Origin: Dehalococcoidia bacterium UBA2160
Lineage (GTDB): Bacteria; Chloroflexota; Dehalococcoidia; Lucifugimonadales; UBA1123
DNA length: 14,321 nucleotides
Assembly: GCA_002328865.1 (NCBI GenBank)
Contig: DCWO01000033.1
Span: 1-14,321 of the forward strand
Direction: 5' to 3'
Both the position numbers and the translations under genes were made by a program. Each line of letters begins with the position of its first letter. Within the stretch, counting starts at the first letter, position 1. The notes beneath the pieces were generated by a model. It ran no database searches. It was not told the origin of the DNA and saw nothing but the letters and a program-made list of their open reading frames with translations. Of the stretch, positions 7,043-14,321 are shown piece after piece.

Positions 7043-8257
7043 ATGCGACTGGTGCTGACGAACGCCAACCTCATCGACTGCATCGACCCCGGAGTCCGCT
7101 CGGAATGCAGCGTCTCCGTGGAAGACGGGCGCATCGTCAAGGTTCTCGACGGTGGCCGCTCGCCGTCCCTCGACGGAGCGACAGTCGTCGATTTGAACGG
7201 AGGCTATCTGCTGCCCGGCCTGTGGGACGCCCACGTCCACCTCGAGCACCCGCGGACGCCCGACGCCACAGCCGCCGAGTTGACGGTCCAGTACGCGTAC
7301 AACGCGGCACGGGGACTGACCGAGGCGGGCGTAGTCGGACTGCGAACCGGGGGCACTCCGGATTTCATCGACGTGGCGCTCAGAGACTCCTTCAACTCGG
7401 GGCAGCATGTTGGGCCCAGGATCTTCGCCGGCGGCTGGTTCCTGACTACCACGGCTGGGCATTTCCTTACGTCGGGCGCGGCGTTGGAGTGCGACGGCGC
7501 CGATGGGTTCGTCAGCGCCGTGCGGGACCAGATTCGCTCGGGCGTCGACCACATCAAGCTCAACCTCACAGGCGGGGTCATGGGTCCTTCGTGGGACCGG
7601 CACTGGCACTCCTTCTTCCTGCCTGAGGAGCTGGAAGCCGCCTTCGCCATCGCGTGCCAGCGCGGGTATCCGGTCATGGCGCACGCGGCCAGCCCGCAGG
7701 CGGTGAAGGATGCGCTGAGGTTAGGCGCCCACTCGGTCGAGCACGGCTACATCATGGACGACGAGTGCATCGAACTCTTCCTCGAAAAGGACGCCTGGTA
7801 CGTCCCGACCCTGGGGATCACTCACCTCACCCGCGACCAGGCCACGACGTCATGGGAGAAGGAGTGGGCTGAGGAGCGAGGCCTGCCGTCCGACCTCGCC
7901 GAGAGGGCCGACGCGGCCGCCGACGAGCACCGCAAGTGGTTCCGCCGTGCCCTGGACGCTGGGGTGAAGATGGCTCTAGGATCCGACCTGCGGCCGCCGA
8001 ACCAGGCGGTGAACATGGAGATGGGGTTGTGGGTGAAGGACGGGGCGAGCACGTGGCAAACCCTGGTCGCCGCCACCAGGAGCGCTGCCGAACTATGCGG
8101 CGTCGGCGACGACCTGGGAACGGTCGAAGCGGGCAAGCTGGCGGATCTGATTGTCGTTCGGGACAACCCGCTCGACGACATCGACAACCTGCGGAAGCTG
8201 GCTCTCGTGTTCAAAGAGGGTCGCCTGGTGGCCGACCACAGGGAGGAGGCGAAATGA
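7043..8257 (+). CDS. Imidazolonepropionase-like amidohydrolase (first of tandem pair)
   Basis: This is a 404-residue amidohydrolase-superfamily enzyme of the imidazolonepropionase/prolidase-like group (amidohydrolase-1, binuclear metal). Ligands are complete: H64-V-H66 in LLPGLWDAHVHL, K172 in DHIKLNLTGG as the likely carboxylated lysine, H214 in VMAHA, H234 in SVEHGY, and D315 in LGSD. The ends carry the small beta domain, with TVEAGKLADLIVVRDNPLDD near the C-terminus. Such enzymes hydrolyse cyclic amides, Xaa-Pro dipeptides or carbamates; the substrate cannot be told here. No signal peptide is present. The ATG at 7043 is chosen because CGGGAG (7028-7033) precedes it and the protein then starts with the usual MRLVLTNANL; the frame is open back to 6974. 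The stop overlaps the start of the next, paralogous gene (ATGA), so the two are co-translated. Confidence 0.88.
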   Translation: MRLVLTNANLIDCIDPGVRSECSVSVEDGRIVKVLDGGRSPSLDGATVVDLNGGYLLPGLWDAHVHLEHPRTPDATAAELTVQYAYNAARGLTEAGVVGLRTGGTPDFIDVALRDSFNSGQHVGPRIFAGGWFLTTTAGHFLTSGAALECDGADGFVSAVRDQIRSGVDHIKLNLTGGVMGPSWDRHWHSFFLPEELEAAFAIACQRGYPVMAHAASPQAVKDALRLGAHSVEHGYIMDDECIELFLEKDAWYVPTLGITHLTRDQATTSWEKEWAEERGLPSDLAERADAAADEHRKWFRRALDAGVKMALGSDLRPPNQAVNMEMGLWVKDGASTWQTLVAATRSAAELCGVGDDLGTVEAGKLADLIVVRDNPLDDIDNLRKLALVFKEGRLVADHREEAK

Positions 8258-9486
8258 GGCTGCTCCTTCGAAACTGCTCGATCATAGACGCCAACGAGCC
8301 AGCGCCGCGCGAGAACGCCCACGTCATCGTCGAGGATGGGGCCATCGTCGAGGTAGGAACTGGTGGAGCCAGCGGCGCCGACGAAACCATCGACCTCGGC
8401 GGGTCCTACCTGCTGCCGGGGCTGTGGGACGTGCACACCCACCTCAAGTCGGGCACGTGGTCCGGCATGCCGTCCTACGAGAGCCCGGCCGAAGCTGTCC
8501 TGACCAATGGCCGCAACGCCATGGACGCCCTCGAAGCCGGCGTGACCTCGATGCGTGTCGTGGGCGTACAGGGATGGGCGGACGTGGCGTGGAGGGAGGC
8601 GTTCGCATCGGGAAGGTTCACCGGCCCACGCCTATTCTGCTGCGGCACAATCCTGAGCCCGACGGCCGGCCATGGCGCGTCGCTCGTGCGCGCTTCTTCC
8701 GGATTAACAGGAGACCTCGACGGTCCCGAAGCATTCGTGAAGGCCGTTCGCACCAACATCAAAAACGGCGTAGACCAGACGAAGCTGCTGACCACCGGCG
8801 GCATCATGGGCGCCGGCCACGATGTGATGTCGGCGGGGATGATGCTCAAGCAGGAGATCGAGGCGGCCGCCCGCATCTCCATCCAACGAGGCTTGCCGGT
8901 GGCCGTCCACGCCACAAACCCCGAGTCCGTCAAATGGTGCGTGGACGCGGGCGCCCATAGCATCGAGCACGGATACATCCTTGACGAGGAGGCGGTGCGC
9001 CTCATGGGGGAGCGCGGTGTGTATTACGTTCCGACACTGGCGCTCAGCCACCTCACCGCCGACCAGGCCGCGACCGAGCACGAACGGGCGTACTGCGAGC
9101 GCAACCAGCTCCCGGACGCGTTCCGCGAGCGCGCCAACCGTTTCGCGCCTCGCCACGAGGAATCGTTGCGTATGGCCCTGGACGCGGGAATCAAGATCGC
9201 GTCGGGCTCCGACCAGGGGCCGCCCCGCGACGCAGCGTTGCTCGAGATCGAGCTTCTGGCCCGCTGCGGTCTCGGCGCTCACGGCGCCATCGTCGCCGCC
9301 ACCAAGCACGCCGCCGAGATTTGCTTGGCGGGCGACCGGCTGGGGACCGTCGAACCGGGCAAACTGGCGGACCTTATCGCGGTCCGAGATAATCCCCTCG
9401 ACGACATCAGCAACCTGCGCACCCTCGAGCTCGTCCTGAAAGAGGGCAGAATCGTCGTCGACCGCCGGGGAGATGGAGCCAAGTAG
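8254..9486 (+). CDS. Imidazolonepropionase-like amidohydrolase (second of tandem pair)
   Basis: This 410-residue paralogue of the preceding enzyme shares its whole layout: H61-T-H63 in LLPGLWDVHTHL, K177 in DQTKLLTTGG, H219 in VAVHA, H239 in SIEHGY, D320 in SGSD, and TVEPGKLADLIAVRDNPLDD at the C-terminal end. All metal ligands are kept, so both copies are probably active. The loops after the HxH pair and around residues 140-155 and 185-195 differ from the first copy, which suggests a different substrate or two subunits of one hetero-oligomer. The start is the ATG of the ATGA overlap (8254-8257), preceded by GGGAGGAGG (8241-8249). The frame is open well upstream, inside the previous gene, but that part is not coding. 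Likely made together with the first copy from one mRNA. Confidence 0.88.
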   Translation: MRLLLRNCSIIDANEPAPRENAHVIVEDGAIVEVGTGGASGADETIDLGGSYLLPGLWDVHTHLKSGTWSGMPSYESPAEAVLTNGRNAMDALEAGVTSMRVVGVQGWADVAWREAFASGRFTGPRLFCCGTILSPTAGHGASLVRASSGLTGDLDGPEAFVKAVRTNIKNGVDQTKLLTTGGIMGAGHDVMSAGMMLKQEIEAAARISIQRGLPVAVHATNPESVKWCVDAGAHSIEHGYILDEEAVRLMGERGVYYVPTLALSHLTADQAATEHERAYCERNQLPDAFRERANRFAPRHEESLRMALDAGIKIASGSDQGPPRDAALLEIELLARCGLGAHGAIVAATKHAAEICLAGDRLGTVEPGKLADLIAVRDNPLDDISNLRTLELVLKEGRIVVDRRGDGAK

Positions 9487-9636
9487 GCGGTGCGCCGGGC
9501 ATCGAGGGATGGCGCTGTTCCATTCCCTACTGGCCATACTGTCTGCACGCCCCTTGAACATGCCCAACATTGGACTGTGTTCCTGATCCCCGTTCTGCAC
9601 CGCCCGTTAATGGGCTCATCCGTGGCGCCGCGAAGC

Positions 9637-9664
9637 TTAACCCAGATCAAGCTCATGCTAGACT
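9637..9664 (+). promoter_or_regulatory. Candidate promoter (extended -10) for the sugar isomerase-like gene
   Basis: TTAACC (9637-9642), a 16-base spacer and TAGACT (9659-9664) with TGC directly before the -10 element form a fair sigma-70-like promoter with an extended -10. The leader would be about 80 bases. The 266-base gap between the tandem amidohydrolases and this gene otherwise holds nothing I recognise. Confidence 0.3.
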
Positions 9665-9752
9665 GTCTCCGCCACGCGGGGAGTCACTCTTGCCTGGCGA
9701 GCTATCTCAACAGCAAAATCAATATGCGGACCTGAGAGAGTGAGCGATCAAG

Positions 9753-10589
9753 ATGGACAACATCAGCAGCACCACATCGTCGTTCAGGGACCGCGGTCTT
9801 GAGGCAGCGCTCGACGCACTCGGTGAGGCTGGATTCCCTCAAGCCGAAATATTGGCGCTAGGCCCGCACGTGGGGACGCCTGGCGAACAGGAACTTGACC
9901 GTCTCCGGGGCATCTTGGAGGCCCACTCCGTCCGTGCCAGGACAATGCACGCACCGGGTCGACGGAGCACCTTGGCAGCCGTGGACGTCAGTTGGAGGAG
10001 GCAGAGCGTTGAAGTTCTGACCGGGTACATCCGCCTAGCCGGCGCCCTCGGCTTGACCGAGCTTGTCATCCACCCAATGAGCGACACGGACTTGGCGCCG
10101 TACGCGGATGATCCCGGGCTGCCCCAGCAAATGCGCGAGGCGGTCCAGCGCTCGCTAGACGATCTGATGCCTGTCATTGAGGAGTCGGCAGTGCGAATTA
10201 CGCTCGAGAACTTGCCCTACCCCGGGTTGCCTTTGACCTCCATGAAGGAATTGCGGGCATTGGTGGACCCTTACCCAGCGGAGGCTGTCGGACTGGTCAT
10301 AGATATCGGCCATGTTGCTCGCCTCAATCTCGACCCGGTCGACGAAATCCACACCGCAGGAAAGCGCCTGTACGGAACCCACATTCATGATGTCGACGTG
10401 AATGCGGGTGGCGCCGACCACCACTCACCGACCATCGGCAATCTCGACTGGGACGCGATGCGACAGGCTTTCGCTGAGATCGGCTACACGGGTCCCTGGA
10501 CCTCGGAGGCCACGACGCCTAGCCATGGAGAGAGCCCAGAGGAGTTGGCCCGCGAGGTCAAAGACTGGATGACGTCTTGGTTGCGGTGA
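9753..10589 (+). CDS. Sugar phosphate isomerase/epimerase-like TIM-barrel protein
   Basis: This 278-residue protein belongs to the xylose-isomerase-like TIM-barrel group (AP_endonuc_2, PF01261-type), which includes hexulose epimerases, hydroxypyruvate isomerase, inosose dehydratase and related enzymes. Metal and catalytic positions are visible: MHAP with H66, VIHPM with H107, TLENLP with E152, DIGH with D184 and H187, THIHDVD with H210 and H212, DHHSP with H223 and H224, and SEA with E252 near the end. The arrangement of two glutamates, an aspartate and a histidine fits an epimerase or isomerase with one divalent metal. No signal peptide is seen. The start is the ATG at 9753, with only a weak purine-rich ribosome site upstream (GAGAGAG, 9734-9740). 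It is the last plus-strand gene before a convergent gap. Substrate unknown; a DNA endonuclease role (EndoIV) is less likely, since the enzyme lacks the full EndoIV ligand set. Confidence 0.82.
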   Translation: MDNISSTTSSFRDRGLEAALDALGEAGFPQAEILALGPHVGTPGEQELDRLRGILEAHSVRARTMHAPGRRSTLAAVDVSWRRQSVEVLTGYIRLAGALGLTELVIHPMSDTDLAPYADDPGLPQQMREAVQRSLDDLMPVIEESAVRITLENLPYPGLPLTSMKELRALVDPYPAEAVGLVIDIGHVARLNLDPVDEIHTAGKRLYGTHIHDVDVNAGGADHHSPTIGNLDWDAMRQAFAEIGYTGPWTSEATTPSHGESPEELAREVKDWMTSWLR

Positions 10590-10734
10590 GGAGGCGACGC
10601 CTGGAATCGCCGATCGTACAGTTTTGTCAGGCTCTCGGAGTGCATGGGAACCTCTGATCCTGCCAGAAACGCGGATTCTTGAGCATGAGTGATCACTGTT
10701 GCTTGTCCATGTTGGGAACAGATGCCTGTCAAGA

Positions 10735-10765
10735 CTAACCGGCCTCTGTCACTGACGCCGGTTAG
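10735..10765. terminator. Candidate bidirectional terminator hairpin between convergent genes
   Basis: CTAACCGGC (10735-10743) and GCCGGTTAG (10757-10765) are a perfect nine-base inverted repeat around a 13-base loop. It lies about 145 bases after the isomerase-like gene and about 107 bases from the end of the convergent amidase gene, where a shared terminator would be useful. There is no T-run on either strand, so it may instead be an mRNA-stabilising structure or a binding site. The rest of this gap (10590-10871) contains a 10-base palindrome AGTGATCACT (10688-10697) and no gene. Confidence 0.4.
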
Positions 10766-10814
10766 CTCGCCACCACATCGCGCAGATAGTGTGGGACTCT
10801 CGGACCATCTCTCT

Positions 10815-10853
10815 GTCCCGCCCGGCCAAAGAATACTGATATTTCCCGGACGC
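10815..10853 (+). repeat. Diverged copy of an intergenic 39-base block also at 1621-1659
   Basis: Aligned without gaps, 1621-1659 and 10815-10853 match at 27 of 39 positions by my hand count, ending in the identical 13-mer ATTTCCCGGACGC. Both copies lie in gaps downstream of metabolic genes. This could be a dispersed extragenic repeat or chance. Confidence 0.3.
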
Positions 10854-10871
10854 ATTCAGTCAGTCATCACG

Positions 10872-12275
10872 CTACACAGTCGGATGCATCGTATTCCAAT
10901 TGGTCGCTCCTTCGTACGCGTGACCGATTCGGCAAAGCAGGGGTTCGAATAGATGCTTGCCAACGAACTGGAGGCTCAGTGGGAGCCCTTCGCTGTTGAA
11001 CCCACAAGGCGTCGACAGCGTAGGCGCGCCGTTGAAATCGTATGGAGCCGTGTATCGTTGAAATGCCGTTCCTCGCCGGTCGTCCATCGGCCCGTACCCC
11101 GTCTCGGGCGTGACCGAGTGGGGTGGTGAGATGGTCGATGGGCAGGCCAACACGTCGAAGTCCTGGAACGTCTGTCGCAAAAGCCCGTTGCACTCGGCTC
11201 GCAGATTGTTGGCCTCGGCGTAGTCGGCGCCCGCCACCTTCGCTCCCTGGTCGAGCCAACCGCGAAACCAAGGGCCATAGTCGTCTCGACGCGAGGGGTA
11301 GTGCGACCGATGCGCGGCCACCGCCTCCGCGGAGCACAAGACAGGCCATGCAGGCAGGTACCGGTCCACGTCGGGCATTTGGACAGGGACAATTTCTGCG
11401 CCGAGACCCGCCAGGACCTCCACTCCCGCCAGTACGGCCTGGGCCAGCTCGGGATCAACCCCATCAGTGACATAGCTTTCATCCAAGCCAATCTTCACGC
11501 CCTCCACGCCTCTGTCGATGTCCGCCAGCATGTCAGGGACCTGATCGAGCAATGTGGTCGAGTCGTTGGCGTCCCGACCCGCGATTGCCTGAAGCACGAT
11601 TCCCGCGTCGGCGGAGGAGCGCGTGAGAGGTCCGACGTGGTCAAGCGATTCGGCCAGGGCCAGAACACCGTACCGGCTGACGCGGCCCCAAGTAGGCTTC
11701 AGGCCCACGACTCCACAGGCGGCCGCTGGGAAGCGAATCGAGCCCCCGGTGTCGCTGCCCAGAGAGCCGAAACAGAGCCCAGCCGCCGTCGCCACTCCCG
11801 AGCCGCTGGACGACGAGCCCGTCCAACGCTCGGCGTTCCATGGATTGATCGGAATCTGGAAGTCCGGGTTGTAGCCGCCCATGGCTCCCTCTGTGAGATT
11901 GAGTTTGCCCAGGAGCACCGCCCCTGCCGACTCCAGCCTGGCAACCACGGTCCCGTCGAAACCCGGGACGTGTTCAGCCAGGACTTTGCACCCCCCCATG
12001 GTCCGCACACCCTTCGTGTAGCACAGGTCTTTGACCGCAACCGGCACGCCATGAAGCGGGCCGCGATATTGCCCTCTGCCGATCTCCCGTTCGGCACTCT
12101 TGGCAGCCTCCCGGGCATGGTCGGCCATCAGAGTGGCGTAGCTCTTGAAGCGGCCGTCCAGTTCCTCAATGCGCCCAAGGATCACGTCGGTGACCTCGAC
12201 GGGCGAGACCTGACGTGACCGAATCAGCTCGGCGACATCGGTAATCGATTTGAAATGCAGCGGGACTTCGGCCAT
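10872..12275 (-). CDS. Amidase-signature family hydrolase (GatA-like, stand-alone)
   Basis: This 467-residue enzyme belongs to the amidase-signature family (PF01425-type). The Ser-cisSer-Lys triad is visible: K82 in PVAVKDL, the serine-rich WTGSSSSGSG with the cis-serine probably S156, and nucleophile S179 in SDTGGSIRFPA. GVVGLKPTWGRVSRYG and the C-terminal region complete the fold. Length matches the family. It most likely hydrolyses a carboxamide or acts as an indoleacetamide, urea or oligopeptide-type amidase. It resembles GatA, but gatB and gatC are not next to it, so a tRNA amidotransferase role is not supported here. The start is the ATG at 12275, chosen because AAGGAG (12284-12289) lies eight bases upstream; a GTG at 12293 is in frame but lacks such a site. 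It follows the SDR gene by 33 bases on the same strand, so both probably share the promoter at 13115-13143. Confidence 0.88.
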   Translation of the reverse strand: MAEVPLHFKSITDVAELIRSRQVSPVEVTDVILGRIEELDGRFKSYATLMADHAREAAKSAEREIGRGQYRGPLHGVPVAVKDLCYTKGVRTMGGCKVLAEHVPGFDGTVVARLESAGAVLLGKLNLTEGAMGGYNPDFQIPINPWNAERWTGSSSSGSGVATAAGLCFGSLGSDTGGSIRFPAAACGVVGLKPTWGRVSRYGVLALAESLDHVGPLTRSSADAGIVLQAIAGRDANDSTTLLDQVPDMLADIDRGVEGVKIGLDESYVTDGVDPELAQAVLAGVEVLAGLGAEIVPVQMPDVDRYLPAWPVLCSAEAVAAHRSHYPSRRDDYGPWFRGWLDQGAKVAGADYAEANNLRAECNGLLRQTFQDFDVLACPSTISPPHSVTPETGYGPMDDRRGTAFQRYTAPYDFNGAPTLSTPCGFNSEGLPLSLQFVGKHLFEPLLCRIGHAYEGATNWNTMHPTV

Positions 12276-12308
12276 GGTGTGATCTCCTTGCACTTGACAC
12301 GCTCATTG

Positions 12309-13091
12309 CTAGTGTGTCACCAGGCCGCCGTCCACGTTGAAGGCCTGGCCGGTGATGTTGCGAGCTCCGGGACCGGCCAGAAAACGGGCCATGGCCGCAA
12401 TGTCTTCAGGCTCGTTGGCGCGGCCGATAGGTATGTTGGCGGTGCTCTGGTTTTGCAGCTCCTCCATGGCGACCCCCAGTTGCTCTGCACGCTGGGCCCT
12501 GGTTTCGCGGCCCATTTCAGTTTGGGTAACGCCCGGGCAGATGGCGTTTACGTTGATGTCGTAGCCGCCGAGCTGGTGCGCCGCGATGGCGGTCATGGAG
12601 ATTACGGCGCCCTTGCTGGCCGCGTAGGCGGCGTTCGACGTGCCCTGGTAACCCTTCCCGGCAATGGAGGCGATATTGATTATGCGGCCTCCTTGTCCCT
12701 GGCGGATCAGCTCCTTGGCCACCCTCTGCATGCAGAAAAAAGCGCCCTTGGCATTGACCCGGTGGATTCTGTCCCAGTCCTCTTCTTCCACGTCCATGAT
12801 ATTCAGATAGCGGGTCACCCCCGCGTTGTTCACCAGAATATCCACGCGCCCGAATTTGTCCACAGTCTCCTGGACCATGCGATCGATGTCGGACAGGTTT
12901 CCAACATCGGCCTGAATTGCCAGGCTAGGCTGTCCCAGCCCTCTCACGGCGGTGGCTGCTTCCTCAAGCGTTTCGGCATTGATCTCCGTCAAGGCTACGG
13001 AAGCGCCCTCTCCAGCCAACGCCATGGCGATGGCCCTGCCCATTCCCCGTCCGGCTCCGGTAACCAGGGCTACCTTGTTTTCTAAATCCAT
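12309..13091 (-). CDS. Short-chain dehydrogenase/reductase (classical SDR)
   Basis: This 260-residue protein is a classical SDR of the FabG/glucose-dehydrogenase type, an NAD(P)-dependent oxidoreductase for alcohols or ketones. The cofactor motif TGAGRGMG is at 11-18, ADV with D62 follows, NNAG is at 88-91, N113 is the catalytic asparagine, and S142, Y156 and K160 complete the tetrad. NAICPG and the C-terminal ITGQAFNVDGG are typical. E36 at the end of the second strand suggests NAD(H) rather than NADP(H). The start ATG at 13091 is preceded by AAGGAGG (13098-13104) six bases away. It leads a two-gene operon with the amidase. This pairing suggests oxidation of a hydroxy compound and hydrolysis of an amide in one pathway; the substrates are not visible. 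Confidence 0.92.
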   Translation of the reverse strand: MDLENKVALVTGAGRGMGRAIAMALAGEGASVALTEINAETLEEAATAVRGLGQPSLAIQADVGNLSDIDRMVQETVDKFGRVDILVNNAGVTRYLNIMDVEEEDWDRIHRVNAKGAFFCMQRVAKELIRQGQGGRIINIASIAGKGYQGTSNAAYAASKGAVISMTAIAAHQLGGYDINVNAICPGVTQTEMGRETRAQRAEQLGVAMEELQNQSTANIPIGRANEPEDIAAMARFLAGPGARNITGQAFNVDGGLVTH

Positions 13092-13785
13092 ATGGCGCCT
13101 CCTTCGGCAACGGCAGCATACCGCCGTTGCACAATCCTTTCAACCTCTGGCGAAGTCACGCCTGACGCCAAAGAAATCCTTAGGATGAAAAACAATTCCG
13201 TCGGCATTGTCATGCCCATGGGGGCATCGGGAGACTCACCTGTTCATTGGGATCGCACGAATAGATCACGCTGACTTTTGGGACCAGAACGCCCCATGCC
13301 ATGCTGCATGACAGCAACCACCTCACCATCTTCGACGAAACAACGATAGCATCGCTCTCGACGCCCGTCATCCATCCTGCCAAGCTCACCACCCCACTAC
13401 ATGGAGCCGTGGACTGGCATTCGATGGGCAACAAAGGTCGCCTTCGCTGTGCGTGCTCCCTCGATTCCTCCACGGACGCACCTCCCTCTTGGCCACGGCT
13501 CATTACCTGTTGTGACCCGATGGATGGCTGTTGCTTTGGTGCTGCATGGAGCCCGCCGATCCACTCCAAGCCGGCTCAGTGGATTCGGTCTTGTCCGATC
13601 TGAGGCCGCTGAGGAAGCGCCCTGTGTTTGTGGCTTGTGTCAGTCTGCCCCATCTCCCCTCCGAAAGGATCACTTGGCGAGCAACGCGTCTTCGATCAAC
13701 AGACCAGCCTGATATACTGCAACCCGCCGATCATTGAGGCGCATCGCCGCCTCCAGCACAGTAACCAACCCAGAGGGGAGACACC
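13092..13785. other. Divergent intergenic region between the SDR and the last gene
   Basis: This gap of about 690 bases separates two divergent genes. The SDR promoter and palindrome lie at its left end. At the right end TATACT (13713-13718) is a good -10 element for the plus strand, but no clear -35 lies 16-18 bases upstream (TTCGAT at 13691-13696 is poor). The leader to 13786 would be about 60 bases. The middle, about 13150-13680, has only open frames of odd composition with no recognisable domain. I see no RNA gene, integrase or insertion sequence there. Confidence 0.4.
13107..13143 (-). promoter_or_regulatory. SDR-amidase promoter with a 24-bp palindrome over the -10 element
   Basis: On the minus strand TTGAAA (13143-13138), a 17-base spacer and TATGCT (13120-13115) make a good sigma-70 promoter, with a transcript start near 13108 and a leader of about 17 bases. 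The perfect inverted repeat GCAACGGC (13107-13114) and GCCGTTGC (13123-13130), with an 8-base spacer, spans the -10 box and the start site. This is where a TetR- or LacI-type repressor would block transcription. The RNA could also form a hairpin, but it would lie mostly upstream of the transcript start. No regulator gene is seen in the window. Confidence 0.55.
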
Positions 13786-14321
13786 ATGACCGCAGATCGC
13801 CAGGCATGGCTAGCATTGACCGCTGAGGACGCTGTTGACCCGGACCTGCCCATATGCGATCCGCATCACCATTTTTGGGACCGCCCTTCCAGCAGGTATA
13901 TCCTAGAGGACTTGCTTTCTGACACCGGCTCGGGTCACAACATTACCGAAACGGTGTTCGTCGAGTGCAGTTCGGAATATCGGGAGGACGGGCCGGAAGC
14001 CCTGAAGCCGGTAGGCGAGACTGTGTTCGTCCAGGGCATAGCCGACGAAAGCGCGACTGGAAATCACGGCTCCACTGAGGTCGCCGCTGGCATCGTTGGT
14101 TCCGCTGACTTTACGCTGGGAGACGCAGTCACCGAGGTGCTGGAGGCCCACCTGGAGGCCAGCCCGAATCGATTCCGAGGAATACGACACAGGGCGGCCT
14201 GGGACCCGAACATCAATGCCGGCTCACCCGGCGCTCCACCCGAGGGGATACTGCTCGATCCGAAGTTCCGAGAAGGATACGCTCGGTTGGGGCCAATGAA
14301 CCTGAGCTTCGAGGGCTGGGT
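13786..14321 (+). CDS. Amidohydrolase-2 family protein, N-terminal part, cut by window end
   Basis: The open frame runs off the right edge after 178 residues without a stop. It begins MTADRQAWLALTAEDAVDPD and then ICDPHHHFWDRPSSRY (residues 23-38), where H27 and H29 make the HxH metal pair. VFVECSSEYR with E60 and NRFRGIRHRAAWD (128-140) follow. This layout is typical of amidohydrolase-2 proteins of the L-fuconolactonase type (COG3618-like), which hydrolyse lactones or related cyclic compounds. The start is well supported: AGAGGGGAG (13772-13780) lies five bases before the ATG. It is the second amidohydrolase-2 enzyme in the window, but it keeps the HxH pair that the protein at 724-1578 has changed. 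The catalytic aspartate and the full length lie outside the window. Confidence 0.85.
   Translation, partial: MTADRQAWLALTAEDAVDPDLPICDPHHHFWDRPSSRYILEDLLSDTGSGHNITETVFVECSSEYREDGPEALKPVGETVFVQGIADESATGNHGSTEVAAGIVGSADFTLGDAVTEVLEAHLEASPNRFRGIRHRAAWDPNINAGSPGAPPEGILLDPKFREGYARLGPMNLSFEGW

Noticed and set aside
6767..7684. 305-codon minus-strand frame over the first tandem amidohydrolase
   Set aside because: It overlaps two well-supported plus-strand genes and has no recognisable domain.
8704..9600. 298-codon minus-strand frame over the second tandem amidohydrolase
   Set aside because: Antisense shadow of a gene with all catalytic motifs.
9490..9735. 81-codon plus-strand frame between the amidohydrolases and the isomerase-like gene
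   Set aside because: No ribosome site, no recognisable domain, and composition unlike the neighbouring proteins.
10930..10940. GGTTCGAAT, which looks like a tRNA T-loop
   Set aside because: It lies inside the amidase coding sequence, and I found no matching acceptor, D or anticodon arms.
11301..12218. 305-codon plus-strand frame over the amidase gene
   Set aside because: Antisense shadow of the amidase-signature enzyme; Arg/Pro/His-rich with no domain.
12255..13085. 276-codon plus-strand frame over the SDR gene
   Set aside because: Antisense shadow of a classical SDR with complete motifs.
1..14321. CRISPR array, insertion sequence or integrase
   Set aside because: I saw no regularly spaced repeats, no transposase or integrase motifs and no terminal inverted repeats with target duplications.

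Overview
The window looks like moderately GC-rich bacterial DNA (roughly 55-60% by eye) from a heterotroph with a large repertoire of small-molecule hydrolases. The mix of amidohydrolases, a beta-lactamase-fold serine hydrolase, an SDR, an amidase-signature enzyme and an orphan glycine-reductase-type selenoprotein pair resembles uncultivated marine or soil lineages such as Chloroflexota (SAR202/Dehalococcoidia-like) or Actinomycetota. This placement is inference from gene content only; there is no marker gene here.

Layout. 1-723: no recognisable intact gene. 724-1578 (+): amidohydrolase-2 family enzyme. 1922-3271 (+): a GrdB-like selenoprotein in which an in-frame TGA (2972-2974) must be read as selenocysteine to give the full protein. 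A convincing bacterial SECIS hairpin (2981-3007) follows the TGA. 3264-4544 (+): a GrdE-like partner, translationally coupled by an 8-nt overlap. 4836-6197 (+): beta-lactamase/penicillin-binding-protein-fold serine hydrolase. 6331-6912 (+): stand-alone YqaJ/lambda-exonuclease-fold nuclease behind a promoter overlapped by a palindrome. 7043-8257 and 8254-9486 (+): two tandem paralogous imidazolonepropionase-like amidohydrolases overlapping by ATGA. 9753-10589 (+): xylose-isomerase-like TIM-barrel sugar isomerase/epimerase. 10590-10871: convergent intergenic region with a 9-bp hairpin. 12275-10872 (-): amidase-signature hydrolase, downstream of an SDR (13091-12309, -) in a two-gene operon with a good promoter and overlapping palindrome. 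13092-13785: divergent intergenic region. 13786-14321 (+): start of another amidohydrolase-2 family gene, cut by the window end.

The centre of interest is the GrdB/GrdE pair. Clostridial glycine, sarcosine and betaine reductases use a pyruvoyl group, made from a cysteine inside GrdE, to bind the amine substrate, and a Sec-x-x-Cys-x-x-Cys centre in GrdB to cleave it. They pass the product to GrdA and GrdC/GrdD. Here the GrdB selenocysteine motif is intact, but the GrdE-like partner has lost the cysteine segment that makes the pyruvoyl group. No grdA, grdC, grdD or thioredoxin gene is in the window. This points to a reductive selenoenzyme that does not bind an amine as a Schiff base, sitting among hydrolases that could feed it or process its products. 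The substrate is unknown.
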